A stretch of DNA of 59,037 nt from Micromonospora fulviviridis (GTDB lineage Bacteria; Actinomycetota; Actinomycetes; Mycobacteriales; Micromonosporaceae), in contig NZ_BMRA01000009.1 in assembly GCF_014648395.1 (NCBI RefSeq), positions 31,682 through 90,718 on the forward strand. The letters are read 5' to 3'. Under the pieces are notes generated by a model. That model ran no database searches. It was not told the DNA's origin and saw only the letters and a program-made list of their open reading frames with translations. How positions within the stretch are numbered: position 1 is the first letter of the stretch; the number at the start of each line of letters is the position of its first letter. Both the position numbers and the translations under genes were made by a program. Below are positions 17,123-27,119 of this stretch, piece after piece.

Positions 17123-17240
17123 TCCCGGCGAGCCGCCGGCTCCCGTGCGGGGCAGCTTTCATCAGCGTCGGCCCCCGCCGTTTCGTTACACGGCTCGCCG
17201 GGTTCCGTCCGTGCCGGCGTGCCGATCTGGCTGACCGCTC

Positions 17241-17311
17241 AGTCCGATCAGGACTCCCGGCGTAGTGACGTAGACCGATCAGTCTGACGCTGTGTCACGA
17301 TCTCGACACAG
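17241..17311. promoter_or_regulatory. three palindromes upstream of the giant RTX-like gene
   Basis: AGTCCGATCAGGACT (17241-17255) has perfect 5-bp arms. AGACCGATCAGTCT (17272-17285) has the same CGATCA core. CTGTGTC/GACACAG (17290-17296 and 17305-17311) has perfect 7-bp arms and an 8-nt spacer. Centres are about 31 and 22 bp apart, near whole helical turns. They fit a regulator binding as a multimer, or an mRNA hairpin for the third. The rest of the 270-bp gap (17123-17392) has no recognisable gene. Confidence 0.45.
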
Positions 17312-17392
17312 AAGTTGTGGGTCGCCCTCGCGATCGATGTGCTGGCGCGGGACCAGCGCCGTCGGTGACGGCCATCGAGGAAGAGGTGGCTC

Positions 17393-20300
17393 ATGGTGGC
17401 TCTACGGCGGCTGCTCGCCGGCCTGACCGCGGCGGTGGTGACCGCCGCGCTCGCCCTGGTGTGGACGGCGGCGCCGGCCCACGCGGACGAGGCGTGGGAA
17501 AGCGCGCTCAAGAACCTGATGTCGAAGACCGCCACCTGGGCGGAGGGCGGCCTGTCCCGCGTCGGCCGGCTCGGCCAGCCGTTGCCGCTGCTCGGCGTCA
17601 GCCCGGGCGCGCTCGTGGACACCGACAAGCTCGCCCGGAAGGCGTCCGACGCCCTGGCCGGCGGCCTGACCAAGGACGACGTGGACCTCGGCGGCGGCAC
17701 CCGGTTGACCAGCACGGTCACCACCAGCGGCGGCGACCACCTGCTCGACGTGGTGGTCACCACCAAGCGGCAGGTCACCGCGAAGGACCTGGCGGTCGGC
17801 GGGGTGACCGTCGCCAAGGCGGTCGACGTCACCGGCTGGGCGACCCTGCACCTGCGGGCCCGGCACACCGCTGCGGGGCAGACCTACCTGGTCCGCGACG
17901 GGGACACCCCGCGCCTCGACATCGACGCCGCGGCGACGCTCCGCGCCGACCTGGACCAGGCCACCGCCTCGGTCGGCATTCTCGGCGTCACCCTCACCGC
18001 CGGCAGCACCCTCACCGCCCGCACCCACGTCAAGGCCACCGTCACCGACCCCAACGGCGACGGCCGGCTCGCCTTCGACACGGGCGCCGGCGCCGGCACC
18101 GGTGAGCTGGGCGCGGCCGGCTCCCTCAGCGGGCTGGTCCAGGTCGCCCTGGACAACGCCGGCGGCGGCCGGATCTCCGACACCGAGACCGAGCCCGGCC
18201 CCGGCTCCGTGCACGGCCAGGTCAATCTCGGCGCGGCCACCGCCGGCGCCCCCTTCGCCCTGCCCGCCGTCGCCGCCACCGTCAAGGTCGACTGGAACGA
18301 CATCAGCGTGGGCAGCCCGACCGTCACCACCACCGGGCTCGACGAGACCATCGCCAAGTTCCGCAACATGAGCCCGCTGGACCTGGCCTCCGGGTTGGCC
18401 CAGCTCGCCACCCTGCTCAGCGGGGTGCAGCAGAGCGGGCCGGCCGGCAACCTGAGCCTGCCCTTCCTCCGCGGCACCTTCGCCGACGCGGTGAAGGTCA
18501 ACGAGAAGCTCGCCGGCTTCCTCAAGAAGTACGTGCACCCGAAGCCGGACGACCCGGAGTTCGACCCGGCCACCGACGACCCGGCCAAGGCCGGCCAGCC
18601 GAAGTTCAGCTCGATCCAGCAACTCGTGGCGCTGCTCGCCGCCGAGGGGCTGCCGGTCGACAACCTCTCCTTCGCCGGCGAGAAGCTGGTCTTCCGGGTG
18701 AAGCTGGAGCGGGAGTCCACCGTGGCCGTGCCGCTGGACCCGGGCGCCGCCTCGGTCTCCGGCCGCGGCGCCACCTTCACGGCCAACGGCTTCAGCGTCG
18801 ACGGGAACCGGTTCACCCCCGGTGAGCTTGTCGGCCAGCGGGTGGTCGCCGGCACGTCGGCCGGCACCATCGCCGCGAACACCGCCACCACGGTCACCCT
18901 GGCGGAGGACTGGATCGGCGGCCGGCCCGGCCCGGACAGCGTCTGGGTGATCAGCGGCTCCAGCCCGAACATCGGCGCGGTCGAACTCGCCGGCACCCTC
19001 ACCAAGCCGGCCGGCGGCGACAAGAAGGTGGGCCTGCGGGCGGCCAACGCCCAGGCCAGCTTCGCCACCGTGAAGCCCCGCTACAGCGCGGCGGTCACCC
19101 TCGTGCTCGACCTGCGCGACGACCTCGGCAGCCCGGCCGCCAACGCGGACCGGGTGCTGCTGCGTACCGACCCGGCCACGCCGCTGTTCGCGGCCGACTT
19201 CCCGGTGACCACCGCGGTCGACTTCTTCGCCAACGCCGGCTTCCTCAAGGTCAGGCTCGGCGGCGACCTCGCCGTCGGGCCGGCCGCCGCCGGGCAGCGG
19301 ATGCTCCAGGTCAGCTTCAAGCAGGCGCAGGACGTCAGCCTCGGCGAGCTGTTCCGCCGGTTGCAGTCCGAGCCGGGCAACCTGCTCGCCGTCTCGTCCT
19401 CGGTGAAGACCACCGGCCGGGTCACGGTCAGCGTCCCGGGCGCCACCGGCGCGCTCGGCCAGGGCGTCGGCGTGGACGTCAGCTGGAAGGCCGGCGAGCA
19501 GCCGGTGGTGGACACCAGCAGCCTCGACGGCATCTTCGCCGTCGACTTCAACCCGGACGACCCGAAGGCCCTCTTCGCGGTCGTGGTCGAGGCGCTGCGG
19601 CTGGTCAACGCCGCGCTCTCCCAGCCCGGCGGCGGCAGCGGGCCGCTGAACACCGAGATCCCGCTGCTCGGCCGCTCGGCCCGGGAACTGCTCGGCGCGG
19701 ACGAGAGCGGCGTCGGCAAGGGCGTCACGTTCGCCGCCGACGGGGCGAACTTCCTGCTCAAGGACGGCAACCGCAGCGGCGACGCGGCCTTCGACCCGCG
19801 GCTGGCCGGGCGGACCGTCGTGATCGGCAGCAAGGCATACCGGGTGCTGGACCGGGTGGACGGCCAGACCCTGCGGGTGGACGCCGCCGGCACGCCGAAG
19901 CCCGCCGACGGCACGGCGTACGCGCTGCGGCCCGAACTGGCCGACGCGCTGGACAAGCTGCTCGCCGCGCCCCCGGACACCCTCCAGGACGCCCTCGACC
20001 AGCTCAACAACGCGATCGGCGAGGACAGTGGGATCCAGTTCACCCTGGACGAGCGGGCCGGCGGCCCGTACCTGCGGATCGGGCTGGACTGGAAGCGCAA
20101 CGTCCGCACCGCCGGACCGCTGGCCTTCGCCTGGGACGGCGCCCGCGAGCTGGTCAGCCTGGACAGCTCCGGCACCTTCGCCCTCGACGTCGACGCCCGG
20201 GCGCAGCTCGGCCTGCTGCTGCCGCTGAAGCTCAACGCGGCGCCGCTGCTGGACAAGAACTCCTCGGCCAAGGTCACCGTCAAGGGCGGAGTGGACGACG

Positions 20301-23300
20301 CGGCGCTCGCCGCCCGGGTCGGCCCGCTCGCCCTCGACCTCGGCAAGGACCCCGACTTCGCCACCGTCAAGGCCAACCTCAGCGTCGGCCTGGGCGGGCT
20401 CGCCGCCGACGGGCCGGTCACCGACCTGCTCGGCCTGACGCCGACGTTCACCACCGCCGGCGTGGACTGCGGCGGCGGGGTCGGCAGCGCGACCACCCCG
20501 GTCTGCGCCCGCGCGCCGCTGTTCGTCAACAACTGCGAACCCGCCGACGCCACCAACCTGCTCACCTTCACCATGGGGCTGGACCTGACGCCGCACGCGC
20601 AGACCCCCGACCTCACCTCCTGCTTCGCCAACCTGTCGCTGAAGCTGACCGACTTCAACGTCGGCATCGACGGCTACCTGGCCAAGGTGGAGGAGGCGCT
20701 CCGGCTGGCCAGCTTCGACGGCAAGCTGCCGCTCGTCGGCGACGACCTGCAGCAGGGCCAGAAGTTCGTGGCGCAACTGCGCGCGGACGTCAAGGCCGCG
20801 ATCGGCCCGGTGCTGGCCAACGCCACGCTGGACAGCGCGGGCATGCAGACGGCCCTCAACGACGTGCTCAAGGACCTGGACTCCGGCGTCAGCGCGGTGG
20901 TCGGCTGCCGCAGCGGGGTGGCCACCCCCTGCCAGCCGGAGGACTTCCAGTCCATCCGGATCAAGCTGACCGCCTCGCGCGGCGCGCCCTCGGCCGCGGA
21001 CGGCTGCAAGGACGCCAGCGACAGCGACAAGTGCCTCGGCGTCAACGTGCCGCTCGACCTGGGCATCCCCGGCCTGTCGCTGAAGGCGAAGAAGGGCGCC
21101 CCCGACGGCATCCAGGCCAAGCTGGGCTGGAAGCTGCACCTGGACCTGGTCCTCGACCGGGACGAGGGCTTCTACGTCCCCACCCACGACGGGGACACCG
21201 CGCCCGAGGTGCAGATCGGCGCCACCTTCGACATGACCGGCGACCTGGCCGCCCAGCTGGCCTTCATCCAGGTGAAGGCCACCAAGCAGGGCACCGCGCC
21301 GCTGGTGCGGGCCTACTTCGGGGTCGACCTGAAGGGCTCGGCGGGGGAGAAGAGCTGCTTCGACCCGGCGGTGGCCGCGGACTGCGCCGCCGACGCGGAC
21401 GCCAAGCTGACCCTCGCCGAGTTCGCCGACCTGGGTTCGCTCATCGCCACCGACCTCACCGCCGAGGTGAACATCGGCTGGCGGCTGGCGGCCGCCGTGG
21501 ACACCGGCGGCGACGTGTCCGCGCTGCCCGGCGTCAGCGCACGCTTCGCGCTCAAGTGGGGCCTGAAGCACCAGCAGGGCGGGCTCAGCGCGACCGGCGG
21601 CAACGTCACCACGCCGCTCCAGGTCACCTTCACCGACATCGCGCTGGACGCCGGGGCCTTCTTCACCAAGATCCTGAAGCCGGTGGTGGAGAAGATCAAG
21701 GCGGTCACCGGCCCGCTCCAGCCGGTCATCGACACCCTGTACGCGCCGATCCCGGTGCTGTCCGACCTGTCGAAGGCCACCGGCGGACCGGACATCACCC
21801 TGGTCTGGCTGGCCAAGACGTTCAGCACCCTGACCGGCGGGCCGAAGCTCGACTTCGTCGACACCGTACGATCCGTGATCACCTTCGTGAACCGGATACC
21901 CACCTCCTGCGCCACCAACTGCTCGATTCCGCTCGGCGCGTTCCAGGTCGACTCGGCCAGGGCGTTGACCACGGAGGTGTCGCCCGCCTCGGCCGAGAGC
22001 CTGATCGACCGCGGCACCGGCTACCAGCCGGCCAAGGCGTCGGACGTCAAGACGGCCGTCGACGGCGCGGCCGGCGGCGACGCGGGGAAGCTGTTCACCC
22101 CCGACGAGAACGGCAAGACCAACGCCCAGAAGACCGGCTTCAGCTTCCCGGTCTTCGACAACCCGGGCTCGCTGTTCGGGCTGCTCATGGGGCAGGACGT
22201 CGAGCTGGTCAGCTTCGACTCCGGCCCGCTGTCGCTCGGGTTCAGCTGGCGGCAGTCCTTCGGCCCGGTGTACGCCCCGCCGCCGGTGCTGGTCACCCTC
22301 TCCGGCAGCGCCTCGGTGACCGCCCGGTTCATCGCCGGCCTGGACACCGCCGGCATCCGGCACGCCGTGGAGGCCGCCACCGAGGGCACCGACCTCGACG
22401 CGGTCAGCCTGCTCGACGGCCTCTACTTCAAGACCACCGACAGCAGCGGCAAGCCCGTGCCGGTGGTCACCCTGCGCGGCGAGATCGCCGCGGGGGCCGA
22501 GGTCAGCGTGCTCATCGTCAAGGCGGGCATCGAGGGCGGCATCCGGCTCACCGTCGGGTTCAGCTGGAACGACCCGAACAACGACGGGAAGTTCCGTACC
22601 AGCGAGTTCCTCCAGGCGCTGCTGGTGAACCCGGTCTGCCTCTTCACCACCAGCGGGCAGCTGTCGGTGTTCCTCAAGGTCTACATCACCATCGACCTGT
22701 TCCTGTTCTCCAAGACCTTCGACTTCACCCTGGTCGACGCCACCCTGCTGGACTTCCGCGCGCAACCCGACTGCAAACCGAAGCCACCCGAGCTGGGCGG
22801 CACGGTCGACGACACCCTCGTCGTCTTCGCCGGCAGGTTCGGCAAGAAGGAGCAGCGCGGGGACAAGGCGTGGGACAACGGCGCCGGCACCTACGCCGGT
22901 GACGTGGTGAAGGTGTACGCGCTGCACTACGCCGACGCGGGCACCGAGGGCGCCACCGACGACTTCGACGGCTTCGCGGTCGAGGCGCTCGGGCGCAAGC
23001 AGGAGTTCCTCGACCCGAACCTGACCCGGGTGGTCGTCGACGGGCGGGGCTACCAGGTCGCCGACGCCGACAAGGTCTCCCTGTCGGTGCTGCTGCTCGG
23101 CGACGGCGACACCAGCGGCGACGGCACGAAGACCTCGGCGTTCGACAAGGCGGCCGTGGTCCTCGGCTCCGACGGCCGGGACCAGATCCGCACCGGCACC
23201 GGTCCGGCGTGGGTGGACGGCCGCGGCGGCGACGACGTGATCGTCACCGCCGAGGCGGCCGGCCAGGTCAGCCGGGTCGCCGGCGGCGCCGGCAAGGACA

Positions 23301-26300
23301 CCGTCACCACCGGCGACGGCAACGACGTGGTGGCCGGCGACAGCGATCTCGGCGCGGTCGACCGCTCCGGCACCACCGTGCACACCTCGGTCGGCGACAA
23401 GAGCCTCACCGGCCTGGTCGACTGGACGAAACTGAAGGACCCGACCGAGGAGACCACCGGCGCGGACGACCACGTCACCGTCGGGCACGGTGCCAGCACC
23501 GTCTACGGCAACGGCGGCGACGACGTCGTCGGCGTGGTCCTCGACGACCGGCCGAACGGGAAGAACCTCCTGGTCGGCGGCCCGGGCGCGGACATCCTCA
23601 ACGGCGGCAAGGGCGACGACACCATCCACACCGCCGGCAGCGGCGTCCCGGCCGACCCGGACGCGGCCGGCAGCGGCGACGCCGGGCTGACCAACAAGGT
23701 CGACACCGGCGCGGGCCAGGACACCGTGCACGGCAGCGCCGGCGCCGACCTGGTCGTGTCCCACTCGGCCAACGGGCAGACCGGCCACCTGTACGGCTAC
23801 GGCGGCGACGACGTGCTGGTCGGCGGCTACGGCACCGACGAGCTGTTCGGCGGCCCGGACGAGGACTACGTGATCGCCGAGCCGTCCAGCGTCGGCGACC
23901 CGGACGGCACCGACGGCTACGGCCCGGCCCGCCAGGTCGTCCACCAGCCGCTGCCGGCCGGCACCCAGTCGCAGACCAAGCTGCTCGTCGGCGGCCTGGG
24001 CAGCGACCACGTGGTCGGCGGCGACGGCGGGGCGACGGTCTTCGGCGACAAGCGACTGACCGCCGAGACCTGCGCCGACGCCAGCCTCGCCGGCGACCAG
24101 CCGGCTCCCACCGACCAGGGCGCGGCCGACCTCATCCTCGGCGGCGCCGGGGTCGAGGTGGTCACCGCCGGCAGCGGGAACGACCGCGCCGACCTCGGCG
24201 GCGGCGACGACCGGGCCTGCGGCCAGCTCGGCGACGACACCCTCCACCTGGGCGGCGGCGCCGACCGGGCCTGGGGCGGTCCGGGCGTCGACCAGCTGCA
24301 CGGCGACGACGGGATCGACCTGCTCTTCGGGAACGCCGGCGACGACGGCCTGTACGGCGGCACCGGCGTGGACACCGCCGAGGGCAACGAGGGCGGCGAC
24401 CAGGTGCTCGGCGGCCCGGACGACGACGTGCTCTACGGCGGCGGACGGGTGGCCGGCGTGGCCGACGGCCGGGACTTCGTCTACGGCGAGGAGGGCGTGG
24501 ACCGGATCGTCGGGGACAACGGCACCCCGCGCATCGGCGACGTCGGGCCGTACCCGCTGGACCTGGCCGGCGACGTGCCGGCCGCCGGCGCCGGGGACGT
24601 GCTCTCCGGTGGCCCCGAGGGCGACATCGCCTACGGCGGGCTCGGCGACGACCGGGTCGACGGCGACGGCGGGGACGACCAGCTGGAGGGCAACAACGGC
24701 GCCGACGTGGTCCACGGTGGCATCGGGAAGGACGAGATCGTCGGCGGCTCCGCCCAGGAGCCCGTCGCCGGCACCGGCCGCCCGGACACCGGGGACCAGC
24801 TCTTCGGTGACGGCGACGCCGACCTGATCGCCGGGGACAACGCCCGGTTCGTGCCGGCCACGGCCGACGCGACGCGGGTCACCCAGGCCCGGACCGTGCC
24901 GTCGCGCAAGGTCACCCTGCTCGACCTCGGGTTCGCCCCGGCGGCCGGCACCAGCGGCGGTGACCTGATCTCCGGTGGCGACGCCGACGACGTCATCTTC
25001 GGCCAGGGCGGACCGGACCGGGTGCACGCCGACGCGGGCGCGGACTTCGCCGAGGGTGGCCCCGGCTCCGACTGGGTCGAGGGCGACGCCGGCGACGACG
25101 ACCTGGTCGGCGGCTCCAGCACCGCGTACGACGGGACCGGGGCGGCCACGACGGGCCAGCCGGACACCGCGGACGCCCTGTTCGGCGGACCCGGTTCCGA
25201 CGCGGTCATCGGTGACAACGGCGCGGTGCTCCGCCCGCTTGCCGGTGAGCAGCCCACGGCCGTGACGGTCCGGCTCGGGGCGGACGGCAACCCGTTCGGC
25301 CCGCGGATCGTGGTGCTGCTGGACCGGGCGGCGGCCACCGCCAACCGGTCCGGCGCGGACCGGGTCAGCGGCGGCGACGGCGTCGACACCCTCTGGGGTC
25401 AGGACGGCGACGACGCGCTGACCGGCGACGGCGACGGCGACTACCTGGAGGGCAACGGCGGCGCGGACACGCTGCGCGGCGACACCGCCCTCGGCGCGGC
25501 GGGCCGCACCACGGTCTCCCCGCTGCCCGATCCGGGCTGGCCGGGTGACCCGGCGGCCCCGGCGGACCTGGTCGGCGCCGGTACGCCGGCCGGGCAGGAC
25601 GACCTGATCGGCGGCAGCGCGGCCGCCGGGTTCCGGGACACCGGGGACGTGGTCGAGGGCAACGGCGCCGACGACGTGCTCCTCGGCGACAACGGCTCGC
25701 TGCTGCGCACGGTGACCACCGTCGACGGCAAGGCGGCCGAGCGGGTCTACACCGAGCGGTACCCGACCGGCGCCGTGCCGGCCGGCGCCACGGTGGCGCG
25801 GACCCACGACCCGGCCCTACCCGGCCCGTCGACCCGGTTCTGCACCACCGCGCAGGCCACCTGCGAACCGGCCGGCGCCTACGGCAACGACCAGCTCTAC
25901 GGGGACGCCGGCAACGACGGGGCGTGGGGCCAGGACGGCGACGACGCGATCCGCGGCGGCGCCGGCGACGACGACCTCTTCGGTGAGCTGGGCGCGGACA
26001 GCCTCTACGGCGAGGACGGCCGGGACGCCATCCTCGGCGACCGCGGCGGCGTGGTGAACCAGTACCTCAACGCCGACGACGTGGCGGCGCTGGGCTTCAC
26101 GGCGACGCTCTCCTCGGTCCCGCAGGAGACGTTCACCGGGTTCCGGGCCGGCGGCTACGACCGCCGGGTGGACCTGCTGCACGACACCGACGGGGACGCC
26201 TGGATCGGCAGCGCCACCTCGGCGCCCATGCCGTACGCCGGGCTGACCGCCGGGGCGGCCGACCTCATCCGGGGCGGGGCCGGCGCGGACAACATCCACG

Positions 26301-27067
26301 GCGGCTTCGGCGACGACGTGGCCAACGGCGACAGCGGCGGCGACGAGGTGTTCGGCGGCGAGGGTTCGGACGTGCTCTGGGGCGGCAGGGGCTGCGACCC
26401 GGTGCTCGACGCGGCCAACCCGCAGTGCCTGGTGAACGGCGTGTTCAGCGCCGCGGCCCGGGGCGACCAGGACCAGTACGTCGACCACCTGTTCGGCGGG
26501 GCCGGGGCGACCAGCGGCCCGGCGGTCACCGCCGTGCTCGGGTCCGACCTGCTGGACTTCCGGCCGCGCGGCTCCTACCCGGACAACTGCGCGGCGGGGG
26601 CCTGGCCGGTGGACCTGGCGGCCGGCACGGTCGACCCGTGCCGCTGGTTCGAGGCGACCAACCTGGACAACGACGTCCTGGCCGACAACCAGCACCACCA
26701 CGGCACCGACTGGATCTACGGCGGCTGGGACCGGGACGTGCTCCAGGGCGACGTGACGCAGAACGGGCCGAACAACGGTGACCGGCTGTTCGACTGGAAC
26801 GGCGCGTACAACCTGTTCACCCACTGCAACGCGGCGTACGGCGGGTTCAACGACGTCCGCCAGCACAGCCCGGCCATGCAGGACTTCCTGACCCGGCTGG
26901 CCTGGGCGAACGGCGCCGGTCGCAGCGCGAGCGACGTGACCACGGCGGGCACGTCGGCCTTCCTGGAACTGTCCTACGTGTACCCGCGGGACAACCCCGA
27001 CCAGGGGGCGGGGGCGGCGTTCCCGAGCACTCCGGGGCACTTCGACACACCGTCCTGCACCGACTGA
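17393..27067 (+). CDS. giant secreted calcium-binding (RTX-like) protein
   Basis: A 3,224-residue protein with a Sec signal peptide (MVALRRLLAGLTAAVVTAAL, cleavage after AHA at residue 31), so it is exported through the general pathway rather than a type I system. Residues 32-1900 are beta-rich with no family I can name; several sub-modules recur, such as the pair near residues 460-520 and 780-830 (GATFTANGFSVDGNRF; GVTFAADGANFLLKDGN). From about residue 1926 to 3000 come many RTX-type nonapeptides (GGxGDDxLxGG variants), broken by longer modules carrying a GDNG or GDRG motif (IAGDNARF, VIGDNGAVLR, LLGDNGSLLR, ILGDRGGVV). Calcium-dependent folding outside the cell is expected. The C-terminus has no LPxTG or membrane anchor, so release or non-covalent surface attachment is likely. 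Role unknown. Confidence 0.88.
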   Translation: MVALRRLLAGLTAAVVTAALALVWTAAPAHADEAWESALKNLMSKTATWAEGGLSRVGRLGQPLPLLGVSPGALVDTDKLARKASDALAGGLTKDDVDLGGGTRLTSTVTTSGGDHLLDVVVTTKRQVTAKDLAVGGVTVAKAVDVTGWATLHLRARHTAAGQTYLVRDGDTPRLDIDAAATLRADLDQATASVGILGVTLTAGSTLTARTHVKATVTDPNGDGRLAFDTGAGAGTGELGAAGSLSGLVQVALDNAGGGRISDTETEPGPGSVHGQVNLGAATAGAPFALPAVAATVKVDWNDISVGSPTVTTTGLDETIAKFRNMSPLDLASGLAQLATLLSGVQQSGPAGNLSLPFLRGTFADAVKVNEKLAGFLKKYVHPKPDDPEFDPATDDPAKAGQPKFSSIQQLVALLAAEGLPVDNLSFAGEKLVFRVKLERESTVAVPLDPGAASVSGRGATFTANGFSVDGNRFTPGELVGQRVVAGTSAGTIAANTATTVTLAEDWIGGRPGPDSVWVISGSSPNIGAVELAGTLTKPAGGDKKVGLRAANAQASFATVKPRYSAAVTLVLDLRDDLGSPAANADRVLLRTDPATPLFAADFPVTTAVDFFANAGFLKVRLGGDLAVGPAAAGQRMLQVSFKQAQDVSLGELFRRLQSEPGNLLAVSSSVKTTGRVTVSVPGATGALGQGVGVDVSWKAGEQPVVDTSSLDGIFAVDFNPDDPKALFAVVVEALRLVNAALSQPGGGSGPLNTEIPLLGRSARELLGADESGVGKGVTFAADGANFLLKDGNRSGDAAFDPRLAGRTVVIGSKAYRVLDRVDGQTLRVDAAGTPKPADGTAYALRPELADALDKLLAAPPDTLQDALDQLNNAIGEDSGIQFTLDERAGGPYLRIGLDWKRNVRTAGPLAFAWDGARELVSLDSSGTFALDVDARAQLGLLLPLKLNAAPLLDKNSSAKVTVKGGVDDAALAARVGPLALDLGKDPDFATVKANLSVGLGGLAADGPVTDLLGLTPTFTTAGVDCGGGVGSATTPVCARAPLFVNNCEPADATNLLTFTMGLDLTPHAQTPDLTSCFANLSLKLTDFNVGIDGYLAKVEEALRLASFDGKLPLVGDDLQQGQKFVAQLRADVKAAIGPVLANATLDSAGMQTALNDVLKDLDSGVSAVVGCRSGVATPCQPEDFQSIRIKLTASRGAPSAADGCKDASDSDKCLGVNVPLDLGIPGLSLKAKKGAPDGIQAKLGWKLHLDLVLDRDEGFYVPTHDGDTAPEVQIGATFDMTGDLAAQLAFIQVKATKQGTAPLVRAYFGVDLKGSAGEKSCFDPAVAADCAADADAKLTLAEFADLGSLIATDLTAEVNIGWRLAAAVDTGGDVSALPGVSARFALKWGLKHQQGGLSATGGNVTTPLQVTFTDIALDAGAFFTKILKPVVEKIKAVTGPLQPVIDTLYAPIPVLSDLSKATGGPDITLVWLAKTFSTLTGGPKLDFVDTVRSVITFVNRIPTSCATNCSIPLGAFQVDSARALTTEVSPASAESLIDRGTGYQPAKASDVKTAVDGAAGGDAGKLFTPDENGKTNAQKTGFSFPVFDNPGSLFGLLMGQDVELVSFDSGPLSLGFSWRQSFGPVYAPPPVLVTLSGSASVTARFIAGLDTAGIRHAVEAATEGTDLDAVSLLDGLYFKTTDSSGKPVPVVTLRGEIAAGAEVSVLIVKAGIEGGIRLTVGFSWNDPNNDGKFRTSEFLQALLVNPVCLFTTSGQLSVFLKVYITIDLFLFSKTFDFTLVDATLLDFRAQPDCKPKPPELGGTVDDTLVVFAGRFGKKEQRGDKAWDNGAGTYAGDVVKVYALHYADAGTEGATDDFDGFAVEALGRKQEFLDPNLTRVVVDGRGYQVADADKVSLSVLLLGDGDTSGDGTKTSAFDKAAVVLGSDGRDQIRTGTGPAWVDGRGGDDVIVTAEAAGQVSRVAGGAGKDTVTTGDGNDVVAGDSDLGAVDRSGTTVHTSVGDKSLTGLVDWTKLKDPTEETTGADDHVTVGHGASTVYGNGGDDVVGVVLDDRPNGKNLLVGGPGADILNGGKGDDTIHTAGSGVPADPDAAGSGDAGLTNKVDTGAGQDTVHGSAGADLVVSHSANGQTGHLYGYGGDDVLVGGYGTDELFGGPDEDYVIAEPSSVGDPDGTDGYGPARQVVHQPLPAGTQSQTKLLVGGLGSDHVVGGDGGATVFGDKRLTAETCADASLAGDQPAPTDQGAADLILGGAGVEVVTAGSGNDRADLGGGDDRACGQLGDDTLHLGGGADRAWGGPGVDQLHGDDGIDLLFGNAGDDGLYGGTGVDTAEGNEGGDQVLGGPDDDVLYGGGRVAGVADGRDFVYGEEGVDRIVGDNGTPRIGDVGPYPLDLAGDVPAAGAGDVLSGGPEGDIAYGGLGDDRVDGDGGDDQLEGNNGADVVHGGIGKDEIVGGSAQEPVAGTGRPDTGDQLFGDGDADLIAGDNARFVPATADATRVTQARTVPSRKVTLLDLGFAPAAGTSGGDLISGGDADDVIFGQGGPDRVHADAGADFAEGGPGSDWVEGDAGDDDLVGGSSTAYDGTGAATTGQPDTADALFGGPGSDAVIGDNGAVLRPLAGEQPTAVTVRLGADGNPFGPRIVVLLDRAAATANRSGADRVSGGDGVDTLWGQDGDDALTGDGDGDYLEGNGGADTLRGDTALGAAGRTTVSPLPDPGWPGDPAAPADLVGAGTPAGQDDLIGGSAAAGFRDTGDVVEGNGADDVLLGDNGSLLRTVTTVDGKAAERVYTERYPTGAVPAGATVARTHDPALPGPSTRFCTTAQATCEPAGAYGNDQLYGDAGNDGAWGQDGDDAIRGGAGDDDLFGELGADSLYGEDGRDAILGDRGGVVNQYLNADDVAALGFTATLSSVPQETFTGFRAGGYDRRVDLLHDTDGDAWIGSATSAPMPYAGLTAGAADLIRGGAGADNIHGGFGDDVANGDSGGDEVFGGEGSDVLWGGRGCDPVLDAANPQCLVNGVFSAAARGDQDQYVDHLFGGAGATSGPAVTAVLGSDLLDFRPRGSYPDNCAAGAWPVDLAAGTVDPCRWFEATNLDNDVLADNQHHHGTDWIYGGWDRDVLQGDVTQNGPNNGDRLFDWNGAYNLFTHCNAAYGGFNDVRQHSPAMQDFLTRLAWANGAGRSASDVTTAGTSAFLELSYVYPRDNPDQGAGAAFPSTPGHFDTPSCTD
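23165..26400 (+). repeat. RTX-type calcium-binding repeat region
   Basis: Dense GGxGxD-type coding repeats, for example GGDDVLVGGYGTDELFGG, GNAGDDGLYGGTGVDTAEG and GQDGDDAIRGGAGDDDLFG. They are degenerate at the DNA level and not exact tandem repeats. Each nonapeptide would contribute one turn of a calcium-filled parallel beta roll. Confidence 0.85.
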
Positions 27068-27076
27068 GCGACGCGT

Positions 27077-27114
27077 CCGGGGCCCGGCTCTCCGCGAGGG
27101 AAGCCGGGCCCCGG
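27077..27114. terminator. bidirectional terminator hairpin after the RTX-like gene
   Basis: Perfect 13-bp arms CCGGGGCCCGGCT (27077-27089) and AGCCGGGCCCCGG (27102-27114) with a 12-nt loop, lying between two convergent genes. No T-tract. Confidence 0.75.
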
Positions 27115-27119
27115 CGTGT

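Noticed and set aside
17402..25807. 2,801-codon minus-strand open frame opposite the RTX-like gene
   Set aside because: Same reason: low-complexity composition caused by the repetitive plus-strand gene; no start signal or domain.
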